Shown one piece after another: positions 36,664 to 45,798 of a DNA stretch of 64,000 nucleotides. Within the stretch, counting starts at the first letter, position 1; each line of letters begins with the position of its first letter. This DNA is from Flavobacterium haoranii. Lineage in GTDB: Bacteria > Bacteroidota > Bacteroidia > Flavobacteriales > Flavobacteriaceae. The notes under the pieces were generated by a model. That model was not told where the DNA came from, did not search any database, and worked only from the letters and a program-made list of their open reading frames with translations. The DNA is taken from positions 1 through 64,000 of the forward strand of contig QKBC01000014.1 of NCBI GenBank assembly GCA_003246205.1, written 5' to 3'. The position numbers were made by a program, and so were the translations under genes.

Positions 36664-39600
36664 TTAATAGTTAAGGTATTGTAAGTCGATTTTAGCATTA
36701 TTGTATAATAAAACATTGTTTAGAAATTCTATTTCTATTTGTGTTGCATTGTCTAAGCTTTGAATATATTGGAAAAAGTCAATTTCACCATGTTTATAGC
36801 TCATGTCGGCTACTTTTATGATTTCTGAAGCCAAATGTTTTCCGGTTTCGTTATAATAATCGATGGCTTCTTGATATTTCAATAATTCGCTTTGCTTTTG
36901 TTCAATGTAACGATTAATTTTTTCGGTTTCACTTTCTTTTTGTTGTTCCCAACTTTCCATTTCTAAGCGGGCTACTTTTTGTTTGGTTACATTTCCGTTA
37001 AAAAATAAAGGAATGGCCACTCCAACCTGAAAACCGTATAAAGATTGCGATAATCCTCTGTTTTTTCCCTGAAAATATTCGATACTTAAATCAGGGAACC
37101 AATTTTGTTTTTGAAAACTATTTTGCTGTTTCATATTAGCACTAACTGTAGAAAAATAGTTTTGATACAAAGCTTGTGAGGTAGAATCACTTACAATATA
37201 AGGCTGTAGTTCCGTGTTTTGAACGGCTACTAATGAATCAGATTGTAATAGTGTCTGTAATTGAGCATACGCTGTCTTTTTATCACTAGCCACTTGTTTT
37301 AGCTGGGTAGCAATTTGCTTATATTTGGCTTCTGCTGTAATTTTTTCTAAATAATTAGATTCTCCTAATTCGAATCGGCGTTTACTAGCTTTTGAAAAAT
37401 TTTGATGTAAACTATCTAAAAATTGGTATAATTTTTCTTTGTGTTGGTAATATACAATTTGATTGTATACTTTTTCTAATCCTGATTTTAGTTTACTTTT
37501 TTGCAGTTCAAAAGAAGCTTTTTCCTTTTCGTAAGCTGTTTTTAATACTTTCTTTTGGGCAAAATAAACTGTCGGAAAAGAAAAAGTTTGATGTACTCCA
37601 AAAACTTTTAACGGTAAGTCATTAAGAGCTAGATTGTTTTGATCATAACTATAGTAAAAATTAGTTTTATCAAAAGCAAAAGCAGAACCGATATTTGCCT
37701 TTTGCTTGTCAACCTGAAGTTGACCTGCTTTGAGTTCTGTATTGTTCTCTAAAGCAATATTGAATAGCTCATTTAGTTCTTTTTTAGGCAATTCCTGAGC
37801 AGAAACTGAATAAGTTCCTGAAACTATCAACAATAGAATGGTTGCAATTCCTTTGTTAATTTTAGGAGCCTTTACTTTACTATCTAAAATTTTATAGAGA
37901 ACCGGTAACACAAGCATTGTTAATAAAGTTGCAGTAAATAATCCTCCGATTACAACAGTTGCTAAAGGTCTTTGAACTTCTGCTCCGGATGATGCTGAAA
38001 CCGCCATTGGAAGGAAACCTAATGCTGCAGCCGAAGCTGTTAACAATACCGGACGCAAACGGTCTGTTGTTCCTCTTAAAATCAATTCATCAATGTTGTC
38101 CATTCCACTATGTTTAAGTTCTTTAAAATGCTCAATTAAAACAATACCGTTAAGTACTGCAATACCAAATAAAGCAATAAATCCGATACCTGCTGAAATA
38201 CTAAAAGGTAAATCTCTAATCCATAAGAAAAGAATTCCTCCTACGGCAGACAACGGAATTGCAGAAAATACCATCACTGCTTCTTTAATAGAATGGAACG
38301 CAAAATATAGCATAATAAAAATTAAAAATAACGCAATTGGTACGGCTACCATTAAACGGGCTTTAGCACTTTGCAAGTTTTCAAATTGTCCTCCGTAGGT
38401 TATATAATAACCTGCCGGCAATTTTATTTGTGTATCTACAATTTTCTGAATATCGTCTACCACACTTTGTAAATCGCGGTTTCTGACATTAACTCCTACT
38501 ACAATTCTACGATTGGTATTATCACGTGAAATTTTAGCCGGTCCTTCCGTATAACTAATGTCTGCTAGTTCACTTAACGGAATTTGGAAATTATTAGGTG
38601 TTGTAACAAATAAATTACGGAGATTTTCGATATCCTGACGTTTGGTTTGGTCTAAACGAACAACCATATCAAATCGTTTTTCGCCTTCAAAAACATTTCC
38701 AACTGCTTTTCCGGCAAAACCAAGTGCAATCATTTCATTTAAATCGGCAATATTTAAACCATATTGGGCAATTTTAGAACGATTGTATTTTACAGCCATT
38801 TGAGGTAATCCTTCTGTTTTTTCTAAAATAATATCTGATGCTCCTTCTACATTTTTAATGGCTTTTTCAATTTCTTTGGCTTTTTGGGCTAAAACATCTA
38901 AATCTTCTCCAAAAACTTTAATAGCCACATCTGAACGGGTTCCTGAAACTAATTCATTAAAACGCATTTCAATAGGTTGTGTAAACTCAACCTCTAAGTT
39001 TGGAATTTTCTTTTGGATAGCAATTTTAATTTTATCCGCGAGTTCATCCTTAGTTTCTGCCGAAACCCATTCTGATTTAGGCTTTAATTTTACAATAACA
39101 TCGCTTTCCTCCATACTCATTGGATCGGTTGGTACTTCGGCGGCTCCTATCCTACTGACTACTTGTTCTACTTCCGGAAAGTTTTTTAATATAGTTTGTT
39201 CAATTTTTGTAGTGGTTTCAATTGTTTTACTCAGAGAAGTTCCTGTTTTTAAAACGGGCTGAATTACAAAATCTCCTTCATCTAATGTAGGAATAAATTC
39301 ACCTCCCATTGTAGTGAAAACAATTATAGCAATTGCTAAAAGACCAACAGCTGAATACAATACTTTTTTGGTATTGCTCAATGCCCATTTTATAACCGGA
39401 TAATACCATTTGTTTAGTTTTCGGATCAATCGGTTTGAAATTGATTTCGGATTTTCTTCTGTAGGTTTTAAAAAGATAGAAGAAATTACCGGAACATAGG
39501 TAAAACAAAACAACATGGCTCCAACAATAGCAAAACTAAAGGTCATAGCCATAGGTTTAAACATTTTTCCTTCTACTCCTGAAAGAGATAAAATCGGAAT

Positions 39601-40989
39601 GAAAACGATTAAGATAATCAACTGTCCGAAAACAGCCGAATTCATCATGGTTGAAGCACTTTTTAAGGTAATATCGTCTATTTCCGCTTGACGGTTTTCT
39701 TTATCTATCGCTTTTAAATGTTGTGACTTACTCGAAATCTGGAACGCAATGAACTCAACGATAATTACAGCTCCATCGATGATAATACCAAAGTCAATTG
39801 CTCCTAAACTCATTAAGTTAGCATCTATTCCGAAAATGTTCATAAACGAAATAGCAAACAATAAACAAAGTGGAATTACAGAAGCTACTACTAAGCCCGA
39901 ACGCCAGTTACCAAGTAACAGAACTACTACAAAAATAACGATCAAACATCCTAAAATAAGGTTTTCTGAAACTGTAAACGTAGTTTTAGCAACCAACTCG
40001 CTTCGTTCTAAAAAGCCATTGATGTAAATTCCTTTAGGCAAGTTTTTTTGGATTTCAGCTACTCTATTTTTTACATCTTGGATCACTTGTTTAGAATTGG
40101 CTCCTTTTAGCATCATCACTTGTCCCAATACTTTTTCGCCTTCTCCATTTCCGGTAATAGCACCAAAACGGTTAGCACTTCCATATTGTACCTTAGCTAC
40201 ATCTTTAATAAGAACAGGTGTTCCGTTATCGTTTTTAACAACTATTTGACTGATATCATCAAGAGAATTAACTTTACCTTCTCCTCTGATAAAATAACTT
40301 TGATTTACTTTTTCAATATAAGAACCACCGGCTACACTATTATTTTTTTCTAATGCAGTGAAAACTTCATTTACAGAAACATTCATTGCTTTTAGTTGTG
40401 AAGAGTTAATGGCTACTTCGTATTGTTTTAAATAACCTCCCCAAGTATTGATTTCAACAACACCTTTGATTCCTGATAATTGTCGTTTTACCACCCAATC
40501 CTGAATAGTTCTCAAATCGGTTACTGAATATTGGTCTTTATACTCAGGTTTTACTTCTAACGTATATTGATAAAGTTCTCCTAATCCTGTTGTAATAGGC
40601 CCCATTTGAGGTGTACCAAAACCATTTGGTATTTTTTCACTGGCTGATTTAATTTTTTCAGCGATCAATTGGCGCGGCAAATAGGTTCCGATATCATCGG
40701 AAAATACAATAGTTACTACAGAAAGTCCAAATTTAGAAACAGAACGAATTTCTTCTACTCCCGGTAAATTAGCCATTTCTAACTCAACAGGATAAGTAAT
40801 GTATTGTTCAATATCCTGAGTTGATAAATTTTGCGAAGTCGTAATAACTTGCACCTGATTATTTGTAATATCAGGAACGGCTCCAATAGATATATTGAAA
40901 ACCGAATAGATGCCAAACCCTACTATACCCAACGTGAATAGTATTATAATGAGCTTGTTCTTTAAACTAAAGGCAATAATCTTTTCCAA
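36664..40989 (-). CDS. CusA/CzcA-type RND metal pump fused to a TolC-like outer-membrane factor
   Basis: 1441 residues, about 400 longer than a normal CusA/CzcA. Residues 1 to about 1035 are a complete heavy-metal RND pump: the first helix is followed by ISIGAVPDITNNQVQV, the proton-relay region contains LGAIDFGIIIDGAVIIVEF (about 400-418), and the last helices contain GIAVLNGIVLIEHFKEL and RPVLLTASAAALGFLPMA. Then comes a Lys-rich linker, a signal-peptide-like hydrophobic stretch (about 1046-1064) ending SVSA before Q1065, and about 377 residues of TolC/CusC-like helical hairpins and barrel strands. No frameshift is seen at the junction. Exports a metal such as Cu, Zn, Co or Cd; which one is not decided. 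Confidence 0.9.
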   Translation of the reverse strand: MEKIIAFSLKNKLIIILFTLGIVGFGIYSVFNISIGAVPDITNNQVQVITTSQNLSTQDIEQYITYPVELEMANLPGVEEIRSVSKFGLSVVTIVFSDDIGTYLPRQLIAEKIKSASEKIPNGFGTPQMGPITTGLGELYQYTLEVKPEYKDQYSVTDLRTIQDWVVKRQLSGIKGVVEINTWGGYLKQYEVAINSSQLKAMNVSVNEVFTALEKNNSVAGGSYIEKVNQSYFIRGEGKVNSLDDISQIVVKNDNGTPVLIKDVAKVQYGSANRFGAITGNGEGEKVLGQVMMLKGANSKQVIQDVKNRVAEIQKNLPKGIYINGFLERSELVAKTTFTVSENLILGCLIVIFVVVLLLGNWRSGLVVASVIPLCLLFAISFMNIFGIDANLMSLGAIDFGIIIDGAVIIVEFIAFQISSKSQHLKAIDKENRQAEIDDITLKSASTMMNSAVFGQLIILIVFIPILSLSGVEGKMFKPMAMTFSFAIVGAMLFCFTYVPVISSIFLKPTEENPKSISNRLIRKLNKWYYPVIKWALSNTKKVLYSAVGLLAIAIIVFTTMGGEFIPTLDEGDFVIQPVLKTGTSLSKTIETTTKIEQTILKNFPEVEQVVSRIGAAEVPTDPMSMEESDVIVKLKPKSEWVSAETKDELADKIKIAIQKKIPNLEVEFTQPIEMRFNELVSGTRSDVAIKVFGEDLDVLAQKAKEIEKAIKNVEGASDIILEKTEGLPQMAVKYNRSKIAQYGLNIADLNEMIALGFAGKAVGNVFEGEKRFDMVVRLDQTKRQDIENLRNLFVTTPNNFQIPLSELADISYTEGPAKISRDNTNRRIVVGVNVRNRDLQSVVDDIQKIVDTQIKLPAGYYITYGGQFENLQSAKARLMVAVPIALFLIFIMLYFAFHSIKEAVMVFSAIPLSAVGGILFLWIRDLPFSISAGIGFIALFGIAVLNGIVLIEHFKELKHSGMDNIDELILRGTTDRLRPVLLTASAAALGFLPMAVSASSGAEVQRPLATVVIGGLFTATLLTMLVLPVLYKILDSKVKAPKINKGIATILLLIVSGTYSVSAQELPKKELNELFNIALENNTELKAGQLQVDKQKANIGSAFAFDKTNFYYSYDQNNLALNDLPLKVFGVHQTFSFPTVYFAQKKVLKTAYEKEKASFELQKSKLKSGLEKVYNQIVYYQHKEKLYQFLDSLHQNFSKASKRRFELGESNYLEKITAEAKYKQIATQLKQVASDKKTAYAQLQTLLQSDSLVAVQNTELQPYIVSDSTSQALYQNYFSTVSANMKQQNSFQKQNWFPDLSIEYFQGKNRGLSQSLYGFQVGVAIPLFFNGNVTKQKVARLEMESWEQQKESETEKINRYIEQKQSELLKYQEAIDYYNETGKHLASEIIKVADMSYKHGEIDFFQYIQSLDNATQIEIEFLNNVLLYNNAKIDLQYLNY

Positions 40990-41029
40990 GGCTTTTAAAA
41001 TTTTATTGTGTAAAACTAAGAAGAATGTA

Positions 41030-41078
41030 TAAGATTTAACTTAAGATTACCTTAAAGTAAAATTAAGAAAAACTTAGT
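41030..41078. promoter_or_regulatory. Array of about 11-base TTAAGAT-like repeats upstream of the RND pump (site A)
   Basis: TAAGATT, TTAAGATT, TTAAAGT, TTAAGAA and TTAG units have TAA/TAG cores starting at 41030, 41042, 41053, 41064 and 41075 (spacings 12, 11, 11, 11). The array spans the 73-base gap between kinase and pump genes and runs into the kinase stop codon. It lies 41-90 bases upstream of the pump start. Direct repeats once per helical turn are the usual binding pattern of OmpR/PhoB-family regulators, one of which is encoded just upstream. Binding is inference. Confidence 0.6.
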
Positions 41079-42439
41079 AAAACTGTAGTTCCCAGATTTT
41101 CTTTACTTGAGATAGAAATTGTAATGTTCAATAAATCACATAGGCGTTTCACTATTGATAATCCTATCCCTGTACCTTTTATTTCCGGGTGCAAAGTTGC
41201 ATTGGAACGAAAAAATGAATTGTAGATCTTGTCTAAATCTTTTTTTGAAATTCCGATACCGTTATCTGTTATTTTACATTCTAATCCTTTTTCTGTCTGC
41301 AAGGCTTCAATAATCAATTTACCATCGGTATTTGAATATTTTAAAGCATTTGAAATCAAATTGTTAAATATAATTGAAATCAAATAATAATCAGAATGTA
41401 ATGTGCAATTATCATCAACTTTAGTAACGATTGAGATATTTTTGCTTTTGATTTGTTGGGAAAATCTAGAAATAATATCTAAAAGCAAGGCATTAAGATG
41501 TATGGTATCGTTTTTAATATTTTGTTTTTGATTTTCAAACCGTGCTAACAATAACAATTGATCAATTAAAGTGTTCAAGCGATCCACTTCACTAATACAA
41601 AATGCTATTTTTTCATCATATTCTTCTTTTGTTCTGGGCTTTCTAATCAAAACTTCTAAAGTTCCTTTTATTATTGCTAACGGTGTTCGCAACTCATGTG
41701 AAGCATCAGAAGTGAATTGTTTTTCACGCTCAACAGCACTTTCAATTCGATCTAGTAATTGGTTGATTTGAAGTGATAATCGATATAATTCGTCTTTATT
41801 ATTCGGCAATGGAATTCTATTGGATAAATTGTCTTTAGTAATAGAATTTGAGGTTTCAATAATAGCGCTAATGGGAGTTATACTTCTTCCGGCAAAAAAA
41901 CGGGCGATGAAAAATAAAATTACTAAGATTAAAGGATAGGTTACTAAAAGTACGTTTTGTAAAATCACAACAAAATCGATATCGTCTAATGACATCGCTA
42001 CAACCATATAACCGACAATTGCATTGTTGTCTATAATTTCTGTTTGGATTTGACGAATCTTTTTTCCGTTGATTTCCGAATCTATGAATTGATTATTCTT
42101 GCTTTTGTCATACAGTAATAAATCTTTGTCTTTTAAATTAGGTGATTTATCAATTAATTCTTTATTTGGGTCATAGAATTCTACAAAAACAGGATTAACA
42201 TCAATAGAATTATGCTCTCTATCTCTCCATTGGTTAACTCTGATTAAATATGTTTGATTATTATCCAGCGTAACACTTTGCAGATGTTTTTGTTGTTCTT
42301 TAGTAATTTCATCATTAATATGAGAATTGATACCTAACTTAGAAACATGAAATAAAAAGAGAAAGACAATGCCTATTAATAAAGCTGTACTTACAATATA
42401 ATAAAAAGCTATTCTATTTTTAAAAGAAAGTGAAAACAT
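41063..42439 (-). CDS. Sensor histidine kinase (CusS-type)
   Basis: 458 residues: membrane helix (about 10-31), periplasmic sensor region (about 32-155), second helix (about 157-182), HAMP (about 183-236) and HisKA/HATPase. The H-box ASHELRTPLAIIKGTLEVL puts the phospho-His at 248. N-box NNLISNALKYS and G-boxes DNGIGISKKDLD and GTGIGLSIVKRL are intact. It is transcribed 6 bases after its response regulator. Position next to an RND metal pump suggests periplasmic metal sensing; the sensor domain shows no obvious metal-ligand cluster by eye. Confidence 0.9.
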   Translation of the reverse strand: MFSLSFKNRIAFYYIVSTALLIGIVFLFLFHVSKLGINSHINDEITKEQQKHLQSVTLDNNQTYLIRVNQWRDREHNSIDVNPVFVEFYDPNKELIDKSPNLKDKDLLLYDKSKNNQFIDSEINGKKIRQIQTEIIDNNAIVGYMVVAMSLDDIDFVVILQNVLLVTYPLILVILFFIARFFAGRSITPISAIIETSNSITKDNLSNRIPLPNNKDELYRLSLQINQLLDRIESAVEREKQFTSDASHELRTPLAIIKGTLEVLIRKPRTKEEYDEKIAFCISEVDRLNTLIDQLLLLARFENQKQNIKNDTIHLNALLLDIISRFSQQIKSKNISIVTKVDDNCTLHSDYYLISIIFNNLISNALKYSNTDGKLIIEALQTEKGLECKITDNGIGISKKDLDKIYNSFFRSNATLHPEIKGTGIGLSIVKRLCDLLNITISISSKENLGTTVLLSFS

Positions 42440-42445
42440 AGTGCG

Positions 42446-43105
42446 TTAATCATTAGCTATATAACCAACACCGCGAATAGTTTTTATCAGATCCTGGTCT
42501 TTTGATAAATTAAGTTTTTTACGAATAGCGTTCATAAATACATCAATAACTCCGGTATCGTATTCAAAATGAATATCCCAAACATCTTCTATTATCTTGT
42601 TACGAGTACAAACTTTACCTTTATTTTCAATTAAATAGGCTAAAAGTTCAAATTCTCTTTGGGTCAGCGATACTTCATTCTTTCCTACTAATACCTGGAA
42701 TGTATTTTTATTCAGCGTTATATTGCCCAACTGCAAGATATTCTCTTCTTTTTGGCGAAAATGTATTTTAATACGTTCTAATAATTCTTCAAAACTGAAA
42801 GGTTTTTTAATATAATCGTTTGCTCCGGCTTTTAAACCTTCGATAGTTTCCTGAACAGTATCTTTGGCTGTTAGAAATAGAATAGGAACTGTTTTATTTG
42901 TTTTCCTGATTTTCTGACATACTTCGAGCCCTGACATTTTAGGCATCATCCAATCCAGTAAAATAAGATCAAAAGAAGAATGGAGCGCTTTCTCCAAACC
43001 TTCCTCGCCATTCGTGGCTGTTGTTATGGAAAAACCTTCTTCTTCCAATCCTTGTTGCAAGAAATTTAAAATACCTATTTCGTCTTCAACGATGAGTATG
43101 TTCAT
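42446..43105 (-). CDS. OmpR/PhoB-family response regulator (CusR-type)
   Basis: 219 residues. Receiver domain (1-115) with phospho-acceptor D51 in LILLDWMMPKMSG and Lys in IKKPF; winged-helix DNA-binding domain (about 125-219) with LTQREFELLAYLIENKGKVCTRNKIIEDVW and the C-terminal IRKKLNLSKDQDLIKTIRGVGYIA. Probable partner of the kinase 6 bases downstream, and co-transcribed with the redox cluster upstream (6 bases after the DUF3570 gene). I propose it binds the 11-base repeats found in three nearby intergenic regions. Confidence 0.92.
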   Translation of the reverse strand: MNILIVEDEIGILNFLQQGLEEEGFSITTATNGEEGLEKALHSSFDLILLDWMMPKMSGLEVCQKIRKTNKTVPILFLTAKDTVQETIEGLKAGANDYIKKPFSFEELLERIKIHFRQKEENILQLGNITLNKNTFQVLVGKNEVSLTQREFELLAYLIENKGKVCTRNKIIEDVWDIHFEYDTGVIDVFMNAIRKKLNLSKDQDLIKTIRGVGYIAND

Positions 43106-43111
43106 AATACT

Positions 43112-44590
43112 TTATTGTTGTACAAATTTAATAGCAAATGAAAAAATATTAGCATCTAAATTATTGCTTCTCCTATAATGATTATAGCGAAAATCAATAT
43201 TCTTCAATCCAAACTTCCATACTTTAGCTCCCATAAAAATATCGGTATAACTAATACCTACACCATATTGATTTGCATTAAAAGCCGATAAATCATAATC
43301 GGATGTATAATATTGTTCTGTGGATAAATGCGTCTCATAAGGAGCAAAATATTTTGCTTTAGTTTGATTGTAATAGCGATACATAGGGTAAACAGTAAAT
43401 CGATCTGATAATTTCACCGGTATTTCTATACTTGCAGTATGTCCTTGTATTCCCCAATCATCCCAATAATATCGATAGTATGTTCGTAATGTTAACCGTT
43501 CGTTCAAATAATAATTCCAGCGTATTCCTAAAGGTATTTTAAAACGAGTACTAGGTAAACGTTCTATATCATCAGCCAATTGGAAAACATCTTGATTTTG
43601 AGAAGATGTATAATAAGGGATACTTGAAGGATTACCAATGTAAAAATTATCAATATCTGCAAAATAAACACGTTGCATAGGATTTGACAACCATCCTTTT
43701 TGTTGAACTAAATCAAAAAACAAGGAAAATTGGGAATACTTATTCAGAACTTGAGAAAAAGTAAAGGATAAAGAATAAGAATTTCTTGATTTATCAGTTA
43801 TAAACGGCGATTTATAAGGTGACCAAACATAGCTACCACTTTTATTGATAGCAGTTCCTGATTGGTCATAAATTGTGACACCACTAAAAAAACCGGCATT
43901 TAAATTCTGATTGGCTTCATAATACGAATCAAGCTCTGTAGGGTATCTAGGATTCCATTTATCCAAAAATATTTTTGTACTTATATTTAAGGTTGTGTTT
44001 TTATCATTAAAAAGCTTTGTTAAACCTCCTCCAAATCCGAAAGAATTATAATCAAATTCACTTGAAATTGAAGCATCAACATTTACAATAGTATTTCTAT
44101 CATCTGAACTATGACTATAATCAGCTGTAATATTCTTCCAAACATCTGAAGCAGAAGCACCAGATGATGCAGCCCATGGTGTAGGTGTAGGTACTACAGC
44201 ATAATTTGTAGTAGTAGTTGTCGTATGTGAAGAAGCTCCGGTAACTATTGTTGTAGTACCTGTTGGGACTTTCTTAGTTCTATCAAAAGGATTTAAGTTA
44301 CTTGAAGATGCTGAAGTATATGCCGAAATACCGGCATTTACAGTTAACACATCGTCATCATTAATAGGCATCGCCACAACAATTGTCGGGGTGATATCCT
44401 GTAATTTTTCAGTACCTATTCCTCCCGTTACAGAAGCATGAACACCATCTTGATTATAATAACTCATTAAATAATCAATTTCGGTACTTTCTAACACACG
44501 TTTTTTATAAGATACCGAAGTAGAGTCGGTTTCTTGAGAAAAAGCAAACCAACTTATAAAGGTTAATACTATAACTAATTTAAATTTCAT
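43112..44590 (-). CDS. DUF3570 outer-membrane-type protein with two [ST]GAS motifs
   Basis: 492 residues from the Met at 44590, which begins a good signal peptide (MKFKLVIVLTFISWFAFSQ); an alternative Met lies six codons upstream. The rest looks like a beta-barrel with many Tyr/Phe strands, as expected for DUF3570. A Thr/Ser-rich insert (about residues 100-155) holds two tetrapeptides, TGAS (in TTTIVTGASSH) and SGAS (in AASSGASASD). Both resemble the [ST]GA[ST] site that ApbE modifies with FMN. The gene for ApbE is two genes upstream. Redox role is inference. Confidence 0.82.
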   Translation of the reverse strand: MKFKLVIVLTFISWFAFSQETDSTSVSYKKRVLESTEIDYLMSYYNQDGVHASVTGGIGTEKLQDITPTIVVAMPINDDDVLTVNAGISAYTSASSSNLNPFDRTKKVPTGTTTIVTGASSHTTTTTTNYAVVPTPTPWAASSGASASDVWKNITADYSHSSDDRNTIVNVDASISSEFDYNSFGFGGGLTKLFNDKNTTLNISTKIFLDKWNPRYPTELDSYYEANQNLNAGFFSGVTIYDQSGTAINKSGSYVWSPYKSPFITDKSRNSYSLSFTFSQVLNKYSQFSLFFDLVQQKGWLSNPMQRVYFADIDNFYIGNPSSIPYYTSSQNQDVFQLADDIERLPSTRFKIPLGIRWNYYLNERLTLRTYYRYYWDDWGIQGHTASIEIPVKLSDRFTVYPMYRYYNQTKAKYFAPYETHLSTEQYYTSDYDLSAFNANQYGVGISYTDIFMGAKVWKFGLKNIDFRYNHYRRSNNLDANIFSFAIKFVQQ

Positions 44591-44607
44591 CAATCTTGTT
44601 TTTAACA

Positions 44608-44817
44608 TTAATTACAACCACAACCGCCTCCTGTTTTTCCGCCATTAGCTCCCGCTGCAGCTTCTCGGTAGACTTGAAAATTTGTTTCAAATCGTTCTGA
44701 TTGACGCGCAGATAGCTTCATGTCAGGGTCATTAATATATTGTTTATCATATTCTTTTACAGTATTACAGGATTGTAATAAAGTAATAACACTAAAAACT
44801 AATAAAATCTTTTTCAT
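44608..44817 (-). CDS. DUF4266 lipoprotein
   Basis: 69 residues. Lipoprotein signal with LLQSC (Cys17), a conserved-looking middle (DPDMKLSARQSERFETNFQVYREAAAGANGG) and a Gly/Cys C-terminus ending GGCGCN. The terminal Cys pair and Gly-rich tail are typical of DUF4266 and could bind metal or take part in thiol chemistry. It sits 1 base after apbE and touches the DUF3570 frame, in a thioredoxin-ApbE-DUF4266-DUF3570 cluster. Function unknown. Confidence 0.88.
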   Translation of the reverse strand: MKKILLVFSVITLLQSCNTVKEYDKQYINDPDMKLSARQSERFETNFQVYREAAAGANGGKTGGGCGCN

Positions 44818-44818
44818 A

Positions 44819-45796
44819 TCATTGGTATTTTTTAATATCTATATTTTTAGAAGCAAATATTTCGCCTTTGTCATTTACAAGAATACACTCTATTCCTGGT
44901 AATTGGTTTACAAAATCTAACCCTACTTCTTTTCCCATAACAAAAATAGAAGTTGCTAGGGCATCTGCTAATTCTGTTTTTTTTGCAAAAACAGAAACGC
45001 TAACTAATCCCGATGCTGGATATCCTGTACGAGGATCTATAATATGTGAATATCGCTTACCATTAAAGGTAACATATTTTTCATAACTCCCAGAAGTTTC
45101 TACAGCACTGTCTATTAACGGAAAAGTTGCAAATACCTTACTTTTATTCATAGGATTAATAATTGCAACGGTCCATGGTTTTCCATCTATTTGATATCCC
45201 CAAACATTAATATCACCAGAAACATTAACTACTCCTGCTGTACAACCTTCACTCTGTAACAAATCTTTAATGTTATCAGCAATATAGCCTTGGCCAATTC
45301 CACCAAGTCCTAATTTCATTCCTTTATTTTTTAGAAATATTGTTAATTCTTCTGTGTTTAAAATAATATTCTGATAACCTACTCGTTCTACAGATTTTTT
45401 AATTTCTTCTGGAGTAGGCATTTTTTTCATGCTTCCGTCAAACTTCCATATCTTATCCATTGAAGCATAGCTAATATCAAATGCTCCTTCTGTTAGTTTG
45501 GAAATTTGTATGGCTCTGCTCACTAAGTTAAAAACTTCCTTACTTACTTTTACAGGTTTAATTCCTGCATTTTTATTGACTTGAGAAATTTCTGTTGAGG
45601 GAATCCAATCTGAAATTAAATTTTCTACACGTTTTACTTCTGCAATTGCCATATTGCAAAAATACTCTCCTTTAGTACTATCCGGAACTACTACTGTAAT
45701 TTCGAAAGGACTTCCTAATAACCCTTGTTGTTTTTTGTATACAATTTGGGCATTAGATAAAAAACTGCAAAATATGAGGAGGAGTAAATAGCGCAT
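44819..45796 (-). CDS. apbE: FAD:protein FMN transferase
   Basis: 325 residues with a signal peptide (MRYLLLLIFCSFLSNAQ). ApbE features include an N-terminal MAIAEVKRVENLISDWIPSTEISQVN, the FAD-binding GLGGIGQGYIADNI (about 165-180), NVSGDINVWG, and SHIIDPRTGYPA near residue 250 with the Mg2+/catalytic residues. It transfers FMN from FAD to a Ser/Thr of periplasmic target proteins. No classical target (NqrC, RnfG) is encoded here, so the neighbouring DUF3570 protein is the most likely local substrate. 2-base gaps on both sides show an operon. Confidence 0.93.
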   Translation of the reverse strand: MRYLLLLIFCSFLSNAQIVYKKQQGLLGSPFEITVVVPDSTKGEYFCNMAIAEVKRVENLISDWIPSTEISQVNKNAGIKPVKVSKEVFNLVSRAIQISKLTEGAFDISYASMDKIWKFDGSMKKMPTPEEIKKSVERVGYQNIILNTEELTIFLKNKGMKLGLGGIGQGYIADNIKDLLQSEGCTAGVVNVSGDINVWGYQIDGKPWTVAIINPMNKSKVFATFPLIDSAVETSGSYEKYVTFNGKRYSHIIDPRTGYPASGLVSVSVFAKKTELADALATSIFVMGKEVGLDFVNQLPGIECILVNDKGEIFASKNIDIKKYQ

Positions 45797-45798
45797 TT

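Noticed and set aside
36660..36716. Longer start for the CusB-like adaptor
   Set aside because: It would overlap the pump gene and place the lipoprotein signal 19 residues inside the protein.
38093..39262. Plus-strand open frames of 101 and 134 codons opposite the RND pump
   Set aside because: Pure antisense frames of a strongly coding gene with low-complexity Ser/Thr/Ile composition; no start context or domain.
44120..44290. Thr/Ser-rich run in DUF3570 considered as a short tandem repeat
   Set aside because: Codons vary and no unit repeats exactly; it is low-complexity protein sequence rather than a DNA repeat.
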